From the NCBI RefSeq assembly GCF_004028635.1, contig NZ_RQJW01000023.1, positions 1-64,000 on the forward strand: DNA of 64,000 bases, in the 5' to 3' direction. Below the pieces are notes generated by a model. The model was not told where the DNA came from, ran no database searches, and saw only the letters and a list, made by a program, of their open reading frames with translations. The number at the start of each line of letters is the position of its first letter. Positions within the stretch are counted from its first letter, which is position 1. Made by a program: the position numbers and the translations under genes. This stretch comes from Streptomyces cyaneus (GTDB taxonomy: Bacteria; Actinomycetota; Actinomycetes; Streptomycetales; Streptomycetaceae). Positions 42,830 through 50,462 of this stretch are shown piece after piece.

Positions 42830-43112
42830 CGGCGTTGCCGCGCCTCACCCAACCAGCATCTCTGCCCCTGCGGCGCCCAGCGTGACCGCCTGCTCCGGCC
42901 GCCGTCAGGCAGCCCGCGGCGCTCGTCCAGCCGAGCAGCGCGTCCTTGCGCGCCGGGGCACCGGCGAGCGGATACGCGTGCGGCAACTGCAGGGTGGGGA
43001 GGCCCTTACGCATTCCAGGCCGCCTCGTGCCGGAAGCCGCCGGTGACGAAGTGGGCGTACATCGTGCCGAGCGTGAAGCGTGCCGCAAGCACGGTCGCCG
43101 TGCCGATCATCG
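42830..43112 (-). pseudogene. Possible decayed membrane-protein gene
   Basis: On the minus strand the stretch reads as a plausible hydrophobic start (TMIGTATVLAARFTLGTMY, near 43108) that soon stops after HEAAWNA. A neighbouring frame continues GMRKGLPTLQLPHAYPLAG and ALLGWTSAAGCLTA toward 42850. This looks like a frameshifted remnant of a small membrane protein, but I recognise no family and the evidence is only the composition change. Confidence 0.3.
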
Positions 43113-43139
43113 TCGAGTCCAGGCGCCCCACGTCAACCG

Positions 43140-43704
43140 GTGGTCCAGGCTCTCGGGCTGATACTCCGGCCCCGGCACGTACCTCGGCGCTCAATCCCGA
43201 CCTGTAGCCGTAGCCTTGGCCTCGGCCTGTAGCGCGGGCCCGTAGGTCCGGCGCCCTGGCCGTAGCTCCGGCCCTCGGCCTTCAGCCCTCGTCGCGTAGC
43301 CCAGGCCCTCGGCCTGTAGTCCCGGCCTGGGGACGTGCCGGCGGTACTCAACCCCGGCCCCTTGGGCCGTGGCCGCAGCACGTAGCGCCGGTGCTCAACC
43401 CCGGCCCTCAGCTCCTGGCCTTCAGCCCCCGGCCCTCGGCCTCGACCCGTAGCTTTGGTCCTCGGCCTGCAGCGCGGGCCCGTAGGCCCGGCGTTCTGGC
43501 GGTAGCCCCGGCCTGGGGACGTGCCGGCGGTGCTCGACCCCGGCCTCTCGGGCCGTGGCCGCGGCACGTAGCGCCAGCGCGCCACCCCGGCCGTCAGCTC
43601 CTGGCCTTCAGCCCCCGGCCGTCAGCTCCCGGCCTTCAGCCCCCGCCGTCAGCTCCCGGCCTTCGGCCCTCGGCCCCCGGCCCCCGACCTTCAGCTCCCG
43701 GCCC
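43140..43704. repeat. Degenerate GC-rich repeat region with a 186-bp direct repeat
   Basis: No gene is evident. The sequence is built from shuffled short words such as CTCGGCCTGTAG, GGCCTTCAGCCCC and CAACCCCGGCC. Two near-identical stretches of about 130 bp start at 43323 and 43509 (offset 186 bp), and another pair starts at 43221 and 43461. The region runs straight into the desaturase 3' end. Confidence 0.8.
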
Positions 43705-44682
43705 TCAGCCCCCAGCCCGAGCCGCCATCCGGGCCTTTCGGGCTGCCAGCTTCTCGTCGAACTTCAGGGCTTCCGCGTCCAGGCCGCCCATGTAGAGGCC
43801 CAGTTCCTCCTGGGCCTTCTGGCCCTCGGGGCCGAGGCCGTCGATCTCCAGGACCTTCAGGTGGCGGAGGACGGGCTGGAGGACGTCGTCGTGGTGGATG
43901 CGCAGGTTGTAGACCTCGCCGATGGCCATCTGCGCTGCCGCGCGCTCGAAGCCGGGGATGCCGTGGCCGGGCATGCGGAAGTTGACGACCACGTCCCGTA
44001 CCGCCTGCATCGTCAGGTCGGGGGCGAGTTCGAACGCGGCCTTCAGCAGGTTCCGGTAGAAGACCATGTGGAGGTTCTCGTCGGTCGCGATGCGCGCCAG
44101 CATGCGGTCGCAGATCGGGTCGCCCGACTGGTGCCCGGTGTTGCGGTGCGAGATGCGGGTCGCGAGCTCCTGGAAGGCGACGTAGGCGACCGAGTGCAGC
44201 ATCGAGTGCCGGTTGTCCGACTCGAAGCCCTCGCTCATGTGGGACATGCGGAACTGCTCCAGCTTGTCCGGGTCCACCGCGCGCGAGGTGAGCAGGTAGT
44301 CGCGCATCACGATGCCGTGCCGCCCCTCCTCGGCGGTCCAGCGGTGCACCCACGTACCCCAGGCGCCGTCACGGCCGAAGAGCGAGGCGATCTCGTGGTG
44401 GTAGCTGGGCAGGTTGTCCTCGGTCAGGAGGTTCACCACGAGCGCGATGCGGCCGATCTCGGTGACCTTGGACTGCTCCTTGTCCCAGGCCTCCCCGTCC
44501 TCGAAGAGGCCCGGGAAGTTGCGGCCGTCCGTCCATGGCACGTACTCGTGCGGCATCCAGTCCTTGGCGACCTTCAGATGCCGGTTGAGTTCGGTCTCGA
44601 CCACTTCCTCCAACGCGTACAGCAGTCGGGCGTCGGTCCAGGCGGAGGACGGGCTGCCGAGGTGAGGGGAAGTGATCGTCAC
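43705..44682 (-). CDS. Acyl-ACP desaturase (stearoyl-ACP type)
   Basis: A 325-aa soluble di-iron enzyme that inserts a double bond into acyl-ACP. Iron-ligand helices are visible: the Glu in LTEDNLPSYHHEI, EEGRH in WTAEEGRHGIV, and DENLH in IATDENLHMVFYRNLL. The GTG at 44682 is preceded by CTGGAG at proper spacing. The C-terminus is Ala/Arg/Gly-rich and ends at the repeat region, so the last residues may have been remodelled. A three-copy operator-like repeat sits just upstream, suggesting regulation by a lipid-responsive repressor not encoded nearby. Confidence 0.93.
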   Translation of the reverse strand: MTITSPHLGSPSSAWTDARLLYALEEVVETELNRHLKVAKDWMPHEYVPWTDGRNFPGLFEDGEAWDKEQSKVTEIGRIALVVNLLTEDNLPSYHHEIASLFGRDGAWGTWVHRWTAEEGRHGIVMRDYLLTSRAVDPDKLEQFRMSHMSEGFESDNRHSMLHSVAYVAFQELATRISHRNTGHQSGDPICDRMLARIATDENLHMVFYRNLLKAAFELAPDLTMQAVRDVVVNFRMPGHGIPGFERAAAQMAIGEVYNLRIHHDDVLQPVLRHLKVLEIDGLGPEGQKAQEELGLYMGGLDAEALKFDEKLAARKARMAARAGG

Positions 44683-44740
44683 GGGAACTCCAGGGGGACG
44701 CACAGCACAGGAAACTGACCGGCGAGCGGTTGCCGGAACT

Positions 44741-44787
44741 TACGGGATCGTAGGCTACGAACCCGTAGGTTACGAAGCCGTAGGTTA
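44741..44787. promoter_or_regulatory. Triple CGTAGGTTACGAA operator-like repeat
   Basis: CGTAGGCTACGAA (44749-44761), CGTAGGTTACGAA (44764-44776) and CGTAGGTTA (44779-44787) repeat every 15 bp upstream of the desaturase. The first contains a perfect 11-bp palindrome, CGTAG-G-CTACG. Spacing and symmetry suggest adjacent dimer sites for a TetR-type lipid regulator. Confidence 0.65.
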
Positions 44788-44848
44788 AGGGCGACGTAAA
44801 GAGTGCTGATCAGCCGCCGTGCGGCCGGGATTTCACGGGTATGCGCAA

Positions 44849-44876
44849 AGCCCCGGGACCCGCAGGTCCCGGGGCT
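44849..44876 (-). terminator. 12-bp hairpin terminator after the DDAH gene
   Basis: Perfect arms AGCCCCGGGACC (44849-44860) and GGTCCCGGGGCT (44865-44876) around a CGCA loop, 24 bases past the stop codon; on the minus strand it is followed by a short T run. Confidence 0.88.
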
Positions 44877-44899
44877 GAAGGCGCGATCCGCTCAGGCGG

Positions 44900-45676
44900 T
44901 CAGGCGTACAGATCCCGCATCCGCACCGAGAGGCATGTCACACATCCTTCGAGCTTCTCGAACTCGCTGATGTCGACCTGAACGGGCTCGTGGCCGAGGT
45001 CGGCGAGCAGCTCCGCCGTCTTCGGCGCGCTCGCGGCCATGAGCAGCTTGTCGCCCCCGAGCAGCACCACATGCGCCCCGGACTCCTCCGGCACCGGCAG
45101 GAAGCGGGGGAAGAGGGAGGGGACGTCCAGCTGCGGGATGCGCCCGAGGATCGTACCGTCGGGCAGTGCGGTGATCGCCGACTTCAGGTGCAACACCTTG
45201 CTCACCGGTACGGCGACGACCCGCGCCCCCAGCGGCTCGAAGGCGGCCCGCAGCTGCTGGACGCCGGCCGCGTTGGTGCGGCCCCCACGGCCGACGTAGA
45301 TCGTGTCGCCGACCTTCAGCACGTCGCCGCCGTCCAGCGTGCCCGGCTCCCAGATCCAGTTCACGGAGCAGCCGAGCGAGGCCACGGCCTCCTCGACGCC
45401 GATGGTCTCCTCGCGCCGGGACTCGGCGCCGGGCCGGGTGATCAGCGCGACGTTCCGGTACATGACGACCGTGTCCTCGACGAACACCGAGTCGGGGCAG
45501 TCGTCGGCCGGATCGACCTCGATCGTCTCCCAGCCGTGCGTGCGCAGGGCCTCCGTGTACGCCTCCCACTGCTCGACCGCGAGATCGACGTCGACCTTCT
45601 CCCGCTCGATGTGCGTCACCAGCCCTTCGGCGAGGCGCGGGCTCGGGCGGCGGACGAGGGCCTTCTTGCTGGGCAC
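44900..45676 (-). CDS. ddaH: Dimethylarginine dimethylaminohydrolase
   Basis: A 258-aa amidinotransferase-fold enzyme that hydrolyses methylated arginines to citrulline and methylamines. The catalytic His lies in KVLHLKSAITAL and the nucleophilic Cys in EGCVTCLSVRMRDL; substrate-binding residues lie in DSVFVEDTVV, ITRPGAESRR and LDGGDVLKVG. Starting at GTG 45676, behind GGAGATC, gives the usual family length; the ATG 22 codons upstream is less likely. It appears to be monocistronic, ending in a strong hairpin. Confidence 0.93.
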   Translation of the reverse strand: MPSKKALVRRPSPRLAEGLVTHIEREKVDVDLAVEQWEAYTEALRTHGWETIEVDPADDCPDSVFVEDTVVMYRNVALITRPGAESRREETIGVEEAVASLGCSVNWIWEPGTLDGGDVLKVGDTIYVGRGGRTNAAGVQQLRAAFEPLGARVVAVPVSKVLHLKSAITALPDGTILGRIPQLDVPSLFPRFLPVPEESGAHVVLLGGDKLLMAASAPKTAELLADLGHEPVQVDISEFEKLEGCVTCLSVRMRDLYA

Positions 45677-45869
45677 GGCGGGATCTCCGGATCGGTGGCG
45701 GGTTGCGGCGCCCATGATGAAGGGGCACCGACCCGCCATCATGCAGGGCCTACCCGCCCGTACAAAACCCTCGGGGGCAGGCTGTGGCCCTCCTGAGATG
45801 CTCCGCGGTGAAGGAGGCGGGGGATTCGAGGAGCTGTCGCGGAGAGCCCTCGAAGATCATCCTTGAGAC

Positions 45870-45896
45870 TCCCCCAGTGCCTGAAGGGCCTGGGGG
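45870..45896 (-). terminator. Stem-loop after the ABC-F gene
   Basis: CCCCCAG...CTGGGGG arms with an inner GCC/GGC pairing form a hairpin about 100 bases past the ABC-F stop. Similar hairpins recur between genes in Streptomyces. The rest of 45677-45990 holds the DDAH upstream region and no gene I can see. Confidence 0.55.
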
Positions 45897-45990
45897 ACCC
45901 CAGTCGTTCACCGCCGGAGAGCGCGGACAGTCCCGCAGGGCGCGCAGCCGGCGCCGGGTGTCGGCAGCCGGTGCTGCACACCGACCGAAG

Positions 45991-47616
45991 CTAGGCGGGA
46001 TACCCGACAGCTTCTGGCGTGATTTCCCTGAGTTCTCCGTCCTCCATCATCAGCCAACGTGTGATGCCGATCGACTCCAGGAACGGCAGGTCGTGGCTGG
46101 CCACGAGCAGCGCCCCCTCGTACGACTCCAGGGCCGTGGTGAGCTGCCGTACGCTCGCCATGTCCAGGTTGTTCGTCGGCTCGTCCAGCATCAGCAGCTG
46201 CGGCGCGGGCTCGGCCAGCAGCAGCGCGGCCAGCGCCGCCCGGAAGCGCTCACCGCCGGACAGGGTCGCCGCCTTCTGGTCGGCGCGGGCGCCCCGGAAC
46301 AGGAAGCGGGCCAGCCGCGCCCGGATCCGGTTGTTGGTGGCGTCCGGCGCGAACCGGGCCACGTTCTCGGCGACCGAGAGCTCGCCGTCGAGCACGTCGA
46401 GCCGCTGCGGCAGGAAGCGGAGCGGGACGTGTGCCGTCACCTCACCCGACACCGGCGGCAGCTCCCCGGCGATCGTCCGCAGGAGCGTCGTCTTGCCCGC
46501 GCCGTTGCGCCCGATCAGCGCGATCCGCTCCGGTCCGCGCAGATCGAAGCCGCCGCTCACGCGCGCACCGTAGGCCAGCTCCAGGTCCATGAGCGTGAGG
46601 ACGTTCCGGCCCGGTGGTACGGCCGTGTACGGCAGGTCGACGCGGATCTCGTCGTCGTCCCGTACGGCGTCCACCGCTTCGTCGAGCCGTTCCTTGGCCT
46701 CGGCGAGCTTCTCCTCGTGCATGATGCGGTGCTTGCCGGCGGACTCCTGTGCCGCCCGCTTGCGCGCACCCATGACGATCTTCGGCTCGCGCTTCTGGTC
46801 CCACATCTTCTGCCCGTACCGCTTGCGTCGGGCCAACTTGACCTGGGCGTCGACCAGTTCGCGCTTCTGCTTCTTCAGATCGGCCTCGGCGACGCGCACC
46901 ATGCGCTCGGCGGCCTCCTGCTCGGTGGCGAGTGCCTCCTCGTACGCGGAGTAGTTTCCGCCGTACCAGGTGATCTCCCCCGAGCGCAGATCGGCGATCT
47001 GGTCGACGAGGTCCAGGAGTTCGCGGTCGTGGCTGACCACCACCATCACCCCCGGCCAGGCGGCGACGGCTGCGTAGAGCCGCCTGCGTGCGTACAGGTC
47101 GAGGTTGTTGGTGGGCTCGTCGAGCAGCAGGACGTCAGGTCGGCGCAGCAGCAGTGCGGCCAGGCGCAACAGCACCGACTCGCCGCCCGACACTTCGCCG
47201 ATCGTCCGGTCCAACTCGACGTGGCCGAGCCCCAGTTCGCCGAGGGTGGCCAGGGCCCGCTCCTCCACGTCCCAGTCGTCGCCGACGGTCTCGAAGTGCT
47301 CCTCGGCCGCGTCGCCCGCCTCGATGGCGTGCAGTGCGGCTCGCTGGGCCGCGATACCGAGGGCCTCGTCGACCTTGAGGGCGGTGTCGAGCGTGACGTT
47401 CTGCGGGAGGTAGCCGACCTCGCCCGCGACGCGCACGGCGCCGTCGGCCGGGGCGAGTTCACCGGCGATGAGCTTCAACAGGGTTGATTTCCCTGACCCG
47501 TTGACGCCGACCAGCCCGGTCCGGCCGGGGCCGAACGCGACGTCGAGGCCCTCGAAGACGGGAGTGCCGTCGGGCCAGGTGAAGGAGAGGGACGTACAGG
47601 TGATGGAAGTAGACAT
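45991..47616 (-). CDS. ABC-F family ATPase, possible ribosome-protection protein
   Basis: A 541-aa soluble protein with two ABC ATPase domains and no membrane helices. Domain 1: Walker A GVNGSGKST (about 37-45), signature VSGGES, Walker B LLLDEPTNN. Domain 2: GRNGAGKTT, LSGGERF and LLMLDEPTNN. Between them is a charged linker (about 240-310, rich in Lys/Arg/Glu), the part that reaches the ribosomal P site in antibiotic-resistance ABC-Fs. Housekeeping ABC-F roles are also possible. The unusually long 5' leader with hairpins supports drug-inducible expression. ATG 47616 has GGAGG five bases upstream. Confidence 0.92.
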   Translation of the reverse strand: MSTSITCTSLSFTWPDGTPVFEGLDVAFGPGRTGLVGVNGSGKSTLLKLIAGELAPADGAVRVAGEVGYLPQNVTLDTALKVDEALGIAAQRAALHAIEAGDAAEEHFETVGDDWDVEERALATLGELGLGHVELDRTIGEVSGGESVLLRLAALLLRRPDVLLLDEPTNNLDLYARRRLYAAVAAWPGVMVVVSHDRELLDLVDQIADLRSGEITWYGGNYSAYEEALATEQEAAERMVRVAEADLKKQKRELVDAQVKLARRKRYGQKMWDQKREPKIVMGARKRAAQESAGKHRIMHEEKLAEAKERLDEAVDAVRDDDEIRVDLPYTAVPPGRNVLTLMDLELAYGARVSGGFDLRGPERIALIGRNGAGKTTLLRTIAGELPPVSGEVTAHVPLRFLPQRLDVLDGELSVAENVARFAPDATNNRIRARLARFLFRGARADQKAATLSGGERFRAALAALLLAEPAPQLLMLDEPTNNLDMASVRQLTTALESYEGALLVASHDLPFLESIGITRWLMMEDGELREITPEAVGYPA

Positions 47617-47847
47617 ACGGGCCTCCGCGGATGCTCGAAGCGATCAAGGGCAAACGCGTATCGAGACACCGGCGACCAACGGGGAGGCCTCATGGGGCCT
47701 CTGGGCCATGAGAAAAGCCCTGCTCCGGAGGACGGCTCGAACGCCGAGGTCGCACGCAGCGCACACACACCTCAGGTGTGACGCGGTGTCTCAGGACCTC
47801 AGACGAGCAACGTCCTTCTCCAATCGACGGCAACAGGACCGTTGTAG
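47617..47847 (-). promoter_or_regulatory. Long structured leader of the ABC-F gene (attenuator-like)
   Basis: From the promoter to the ATG is about 225 bases. It contains a palindrome CACACCTCAGGTGTG (47766-47780), a GC-rich hairpin ending in TTTT (about 47712-47737) that looks like an intrinsic terminator, and a GAGGCC/GGCCTC hairpin (about 47688-47705). A GTG-started reading frame from 47768 (MCALRATSAF...) runs through the terminator and past the ABC-F start and could be a leader peptide. This matches the attenuation layout of inducible ABC-F resistance genes. Confidence 0.55.
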
Positions 47848-47876
47848 ACGTTAGGAGGGGGGCCCGGGGCTGTCAA
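47848..47876 (-). promoter_or_regulatory. Strong consensus promoter of the ABC-F gene
   Basis: On the minus strand, perfect -35 TTGACA (47876-47871) and -10 TAACGT (47853-47848) are 17 bp apart. This is the best sigma-HrdB-type promoter I found in the window. Confidence 0.8.
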
Positions 47877-47980
47877 CGGAATTAAATGAGCGCAGGTTCG
47901 GCTGGACTACCCCGAGCCCCCTCCAAGGACGGGACGGGACGGGGCGGGACGGGTGGGAGCGGCGGGGCGAGAATCCCGCC

Positions 47981-48403
47981 TCAGCAAGCGTCCCGCATCA
48001 GTTCCGCCAGGTCACGGTCCAGGTCGAGCTGGAGGTGCTCCAGACCGAGAGGCACCAGCTCGCTGGTGGACCGCAGGAAGCGCTGCACGTCGCCCGTGCG
48101 GATGTGCACGACGGCCGTGCCCTCGGGCGCATGGAACTCCAGCACCGTACGCTCGAAGCCGTACGGCCGCACCCGGACGTCGCCGTGCCCCTCGGGCCCC
48201 TCCAGGCCGGCCACGAGCAGCTCGCGGCTGAAGGTCCAGCAGACCTCCACGCCCTCCAGGGTGGCCGGGGCCGGGAACGTCATGCGGACGGCGAACGGGT
48301 CGCGCCGGTCGTAGTGAAGGGTCGCGGGAATGCTCGGCATCCGCGGTGCGGCGGCGACGAGACGGGCCTCAACGGGCTGCTCGATTACGGTGGACAACGC
48401 CAT
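47981..48403 (-). CDS. ssgD: SsgA-like protein (SALP), sporulation/cell-division factor
   Basis: A 140-aa member of the actinomycete-specific SALP family. Family marks include PSIPATLHYDRRDPFAVRMTF, WTFSRELLVAGLE, GDVRVRP and the C-terminal LVPLGLEHLQLDLDRDLAEL. SALPs control septum placement and peptidoglycan maintenance during growth and spore formation. The symbol ssgD is offered because, from memory, the S. coelicolor SALP near this gene order is SsgD; sequence alone only secures the family. It is transcribed toward the ABC-F gene but separated from it by 364 bp that hold the ABC-F promoter and leader. Confidence 0.88.
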   Translation of the reverse strand: MALSTVIEQPVEARLVAAAPRMPSIPATLHYDRRDPFAVRMTFPAPATLEGVEVCWTFSRELLVAGLEGPEGHGDVRVRPYGFERTVLEFHAPEGTAVVHIRTGDVQRFLRSTSELVPLGLEHLQLDLDRDLAELMRDAC

Positions 48404-48620
48404 GCTCCCTTGTGACAGCTGGACGAACTTCCGGGCGGACGAGACCGGGCACTGGTAGAGACGACGGAATCAGCCAATCCGTGCATCCCAGATTCGAGTG
48501 ACCTCTGTCACCGCCGTCATGCATGGGAGTGGCTCGTTCGTCCTCCCGTGCCGGGAAAGTCACATGTGGCCGGCGGGGCCATCTGGACGACACCGGGGTG
48601 GTGGGCTAGCTTCCCCCGCC

Positions 48621-49724
48621 ATGAGGCGTTCGGGGAGCACGCGACGGTCGGGGCGTACATTTCGGACAGTGGCCGCGGGGGTGGCGTGCGGGGCGGCGCT
48701 GGCCGCGCTGACGGCCGTACCTGCGCAGGCGCACGAGCCGGAGCGCCGGGCGCCGCACTGGGAGCTCAAGGACAGCGGCACTGCCGAGGTGCGCTTCCGT
48801 GGGCTGTCCGCGGTCAGCCGGAACACCGCCTGGCTGGCCGGAACCCAGGGCACCGTCCTGCGCACCACCGACGGCGGCGCGACCTGGCGGAACGGCTCGC
48901 CGCCCGGCGCCGCCGAGCTGCAGTTCCGGGACATCGAGGCGTTCGACGGGCGGCGCGCCGTGGTGCTGGCCATCGGAGAGGGCGAGGCGTCGCGCGTGTA
49001 CCGCACGGAGGACGGCGGCGCGACATGGACCGAGTCCTTCCGCAACACCGACGCGCGGGCCTTCTACGACTGCATGACCTTCTTCGACCGCCGCCACGGC
49101 CTGGCGATGAGCGACCCGGTGGACGGAAGGTTCCGCATCCTGTCGACCAGTGACGGCGGCCGCTCGTGGAAGGTGCTGCCCGGCGAGGGAATGCCCGCCG
49201 CGCTGGACGGCGAGGCCGGGTTCGCCGCCAGTGGACAGTGTCTGGTCAGTTCCGGGCCGAAGGACGTCTGGCTGGCCACCGGCGGGGCCGCACGCGCGCG
49301 TGTGCTGCACTCCGCCGACCGGGGGCTGACCTGGACGGCCGCCGACACGTCGATCCCGGCGGGCGACCCGGCCCGCGGCGTCTTCGCGCTCGCCTTCCGC
49401 GACCGTACGCACGGCCTTGCGGTCGGCGGCGACTACCGCCCCGACCAGGCCTCCCCGCAGGCCGCCGCACGCACCGCCGACGGCGGCCACAGCTGGTCGC
49501 CCGCCGCCACGCCCCCGCCCGCCTACCGTTCCGGCGTCGCCTGGCTCCCGCACAGCCGTACCGCCGCCCTCGCGGTCGGCCCCACCGGCACCGACCTGAC
49601 GACGGACGGCGGCCGCACCTGGCGGGCCGTCGACACCGGCTCGTACGACACCGTGGACTGCACGCCGGATCTGGGCTGCTGGGCGGCGGGCGAGAAGGGC
49701 CGGGTCGCGCGGCTGGAGAGCTGA
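48621..49724 (+). CDS. Exported Ycf48/BNR-type beta-propeller protein
   Basis: A 367-aa secreted protein with a signal peptide (FRTVAAGVACGAALAALTAVPAQA, about residues 14-37) and repeated propeller motifs T.DGG.TW (TTDGGATW, TEDGGATW, TSDGGRSW, TADGGHSW, TTDGGRTW), each preceded by a W/G-rich strand, as in Ycf48/YCF48-like photosynthesis-assembly homologues and sialidase BNR repeats. In non-photosynthetic bacteria the role is unknown. No binding site precedes the ATG, but a TAGCTT box lies 10 bases before it, so the transcript may be leaderless. Confidence 0.88.
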   Translation: MRRSGSTRRSGRTFRTVAAGVACGAALAALTAVPAQAHEPERRAPHWELKDSGTAEVRFRGLSAVSRNTAWLAGTQGTVLRTTDGGATWRNGSPPGAAELQFRDIEAFDGRRAVVLAIGEGEASRVYRTEDGGATWTESFRNTDARAFYDCMTFFDRRHGLAMSDPVDGRFRILSTSDGGRSWKVLPGEGMPAALDGEAGFAASGQCLVSSGPKDVWLATGGAARARVLHSADRGLTWTAADTSIPAGDPARGVFALAFRDRTHGLAVGGDYRPDQASPQAAARTADGGHSWSPAATPPPAYRSGVAWLPHSRTAALAVGPTGTDLTTDGGRTWRAVDTGSYDTVDCTPDLGCWAAGEKGRVARLES

Positions 49725-49773
49725 CGCCGGAATGTGGGTACTCGGGCGCCGACTGCGAGAGGAGTGACCGGAC

Positions 49774-50100
49774 ATGCCACGCGGTTCGAGCCCCAAGCGG
49801 GAACGCCAGTACGAGCACATCAAGAAGAGCGCCCAGGACCGGGGCGAGAGCACCGAGCGAGCCAAGGAGATCGCATCGCGGACGGTGAACAAGGAGCGCG
49901 CCCGCTCCGGTGAGTCGAAGACCGCCAGCCGCACGTCCACCCAGGACATGTCCTCGGGCAAGCGGGGCGGCCAGCGGTCCGGTAAGGGCTCCCAGGGCCC
50001 CACTTACGACCAGTTGTACGAGGAAGCCAAAAAGCGCAACATCCACGGGCGTTCGGACATGAACAAGACCCAGCTCAAGCAGGCGCTGGGCAACAAGTGA
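49774..50100 (+). CDS. Small Rho-N-domain protein
   Basis: A 108-aa basic protein. An N-terminal KREROYEHIKKS-like segment (written here loosely; residues 8-19) and repeated Ser/Lys/Arg-rich linker precede a C-terminal Rho termination factor N-like domain (TYDQLYEEAKKRNIHGRSDMNKTQL, residues about 77-101). Such proteins are annotated as plasmid-stabilisation or Rho-N proteins and probably bind nucleic acid. The GAGAGGAG binding site precedes the ATG. It stands alone, convergent with the YciI gene. Confidence 0.85.
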   Translation: MPRGSSPKRERQYEHIKKSAQDRGESTERAKEIASRTVNKERARSGESKTASRTSTQDMSSGKRGGQRSGKGSQGPTYDQLYEEAKKRNIHGRSDMNKTQLKQALGNK

Positions 50101-50103
50101 GGC

Positions 50104-50400
50104 TCAGCCGGGCGTCTCGCGGTAGCGCTCCAGCTCCGGCGCCGTCTTCGTGGCGGCGAACTCGGTGACGCGGTACGCGCAGACGCCGGCGCCGACGAAC
50201 GGGTCCGTCGCGACGAGCTCCTCGATCCGCGCCCGGTCCTCCGCGACGGCGAGGATCACCCCGCCGTCGCGGGGGTTCTTGCGCCCGGACGCGAGGAACG
50301 TCCCCTTCTCGTACTGCTCGTCGAGCCACGCCACATGGGCCTCCAGCACGGCGTCGACGGCATCGAGCGGGGCGGTGTAGGTCAGCTCGAGTACGAACAT
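50104..50400 (-). CDS. YciI-like protein
   Basis: A 98-aa dimeric ferredoxin-like-fold protein of the YCII family. The family His and Asp residues appear in EAHVAWLDEQYEKGTFLASG and ATDPFVGAGVCAYRV. Some relatives are dehydrochlorinases or act on muconolactone-type substrates, so a minor catabolic role is possible but not shown. ATG 50400 is used; an in-frame GTG two codons earlier is possible. It is divergent from the endonuclease V gene. Confidence 0.88.
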   Translation of the reverse strand: MFVLELTYTAPLDAVDAVLEAHVAWLDEQYEKGTFLASGRKNPRDGGVILAVAEDRARIEELVATDPFVGAGVCAYRVTEFAATKTAPELERYRETPG

Positions 50401-50462
50401 GATCACGAGCGTACCCCCGAGCCCGTCGCGGCCGCCCCGGGCCCCGTACGCTCGTCCCCACC

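Noticed and set aside
43133..43704. Pro/Arg-rich ORFs in the repeat region upstream of the desaturase end
   Set aside because: They are made of degenerate repeats, with competing open frames on both strands and no binding sites.
47475..47768. 97-aa minus-strand ORF overlapping the ABC-F start as a full gene
   Set aside because: Only its first part could serve as a leader peptide; the rest overlaps the ABC-F coding region in another frame and has no conserved features.
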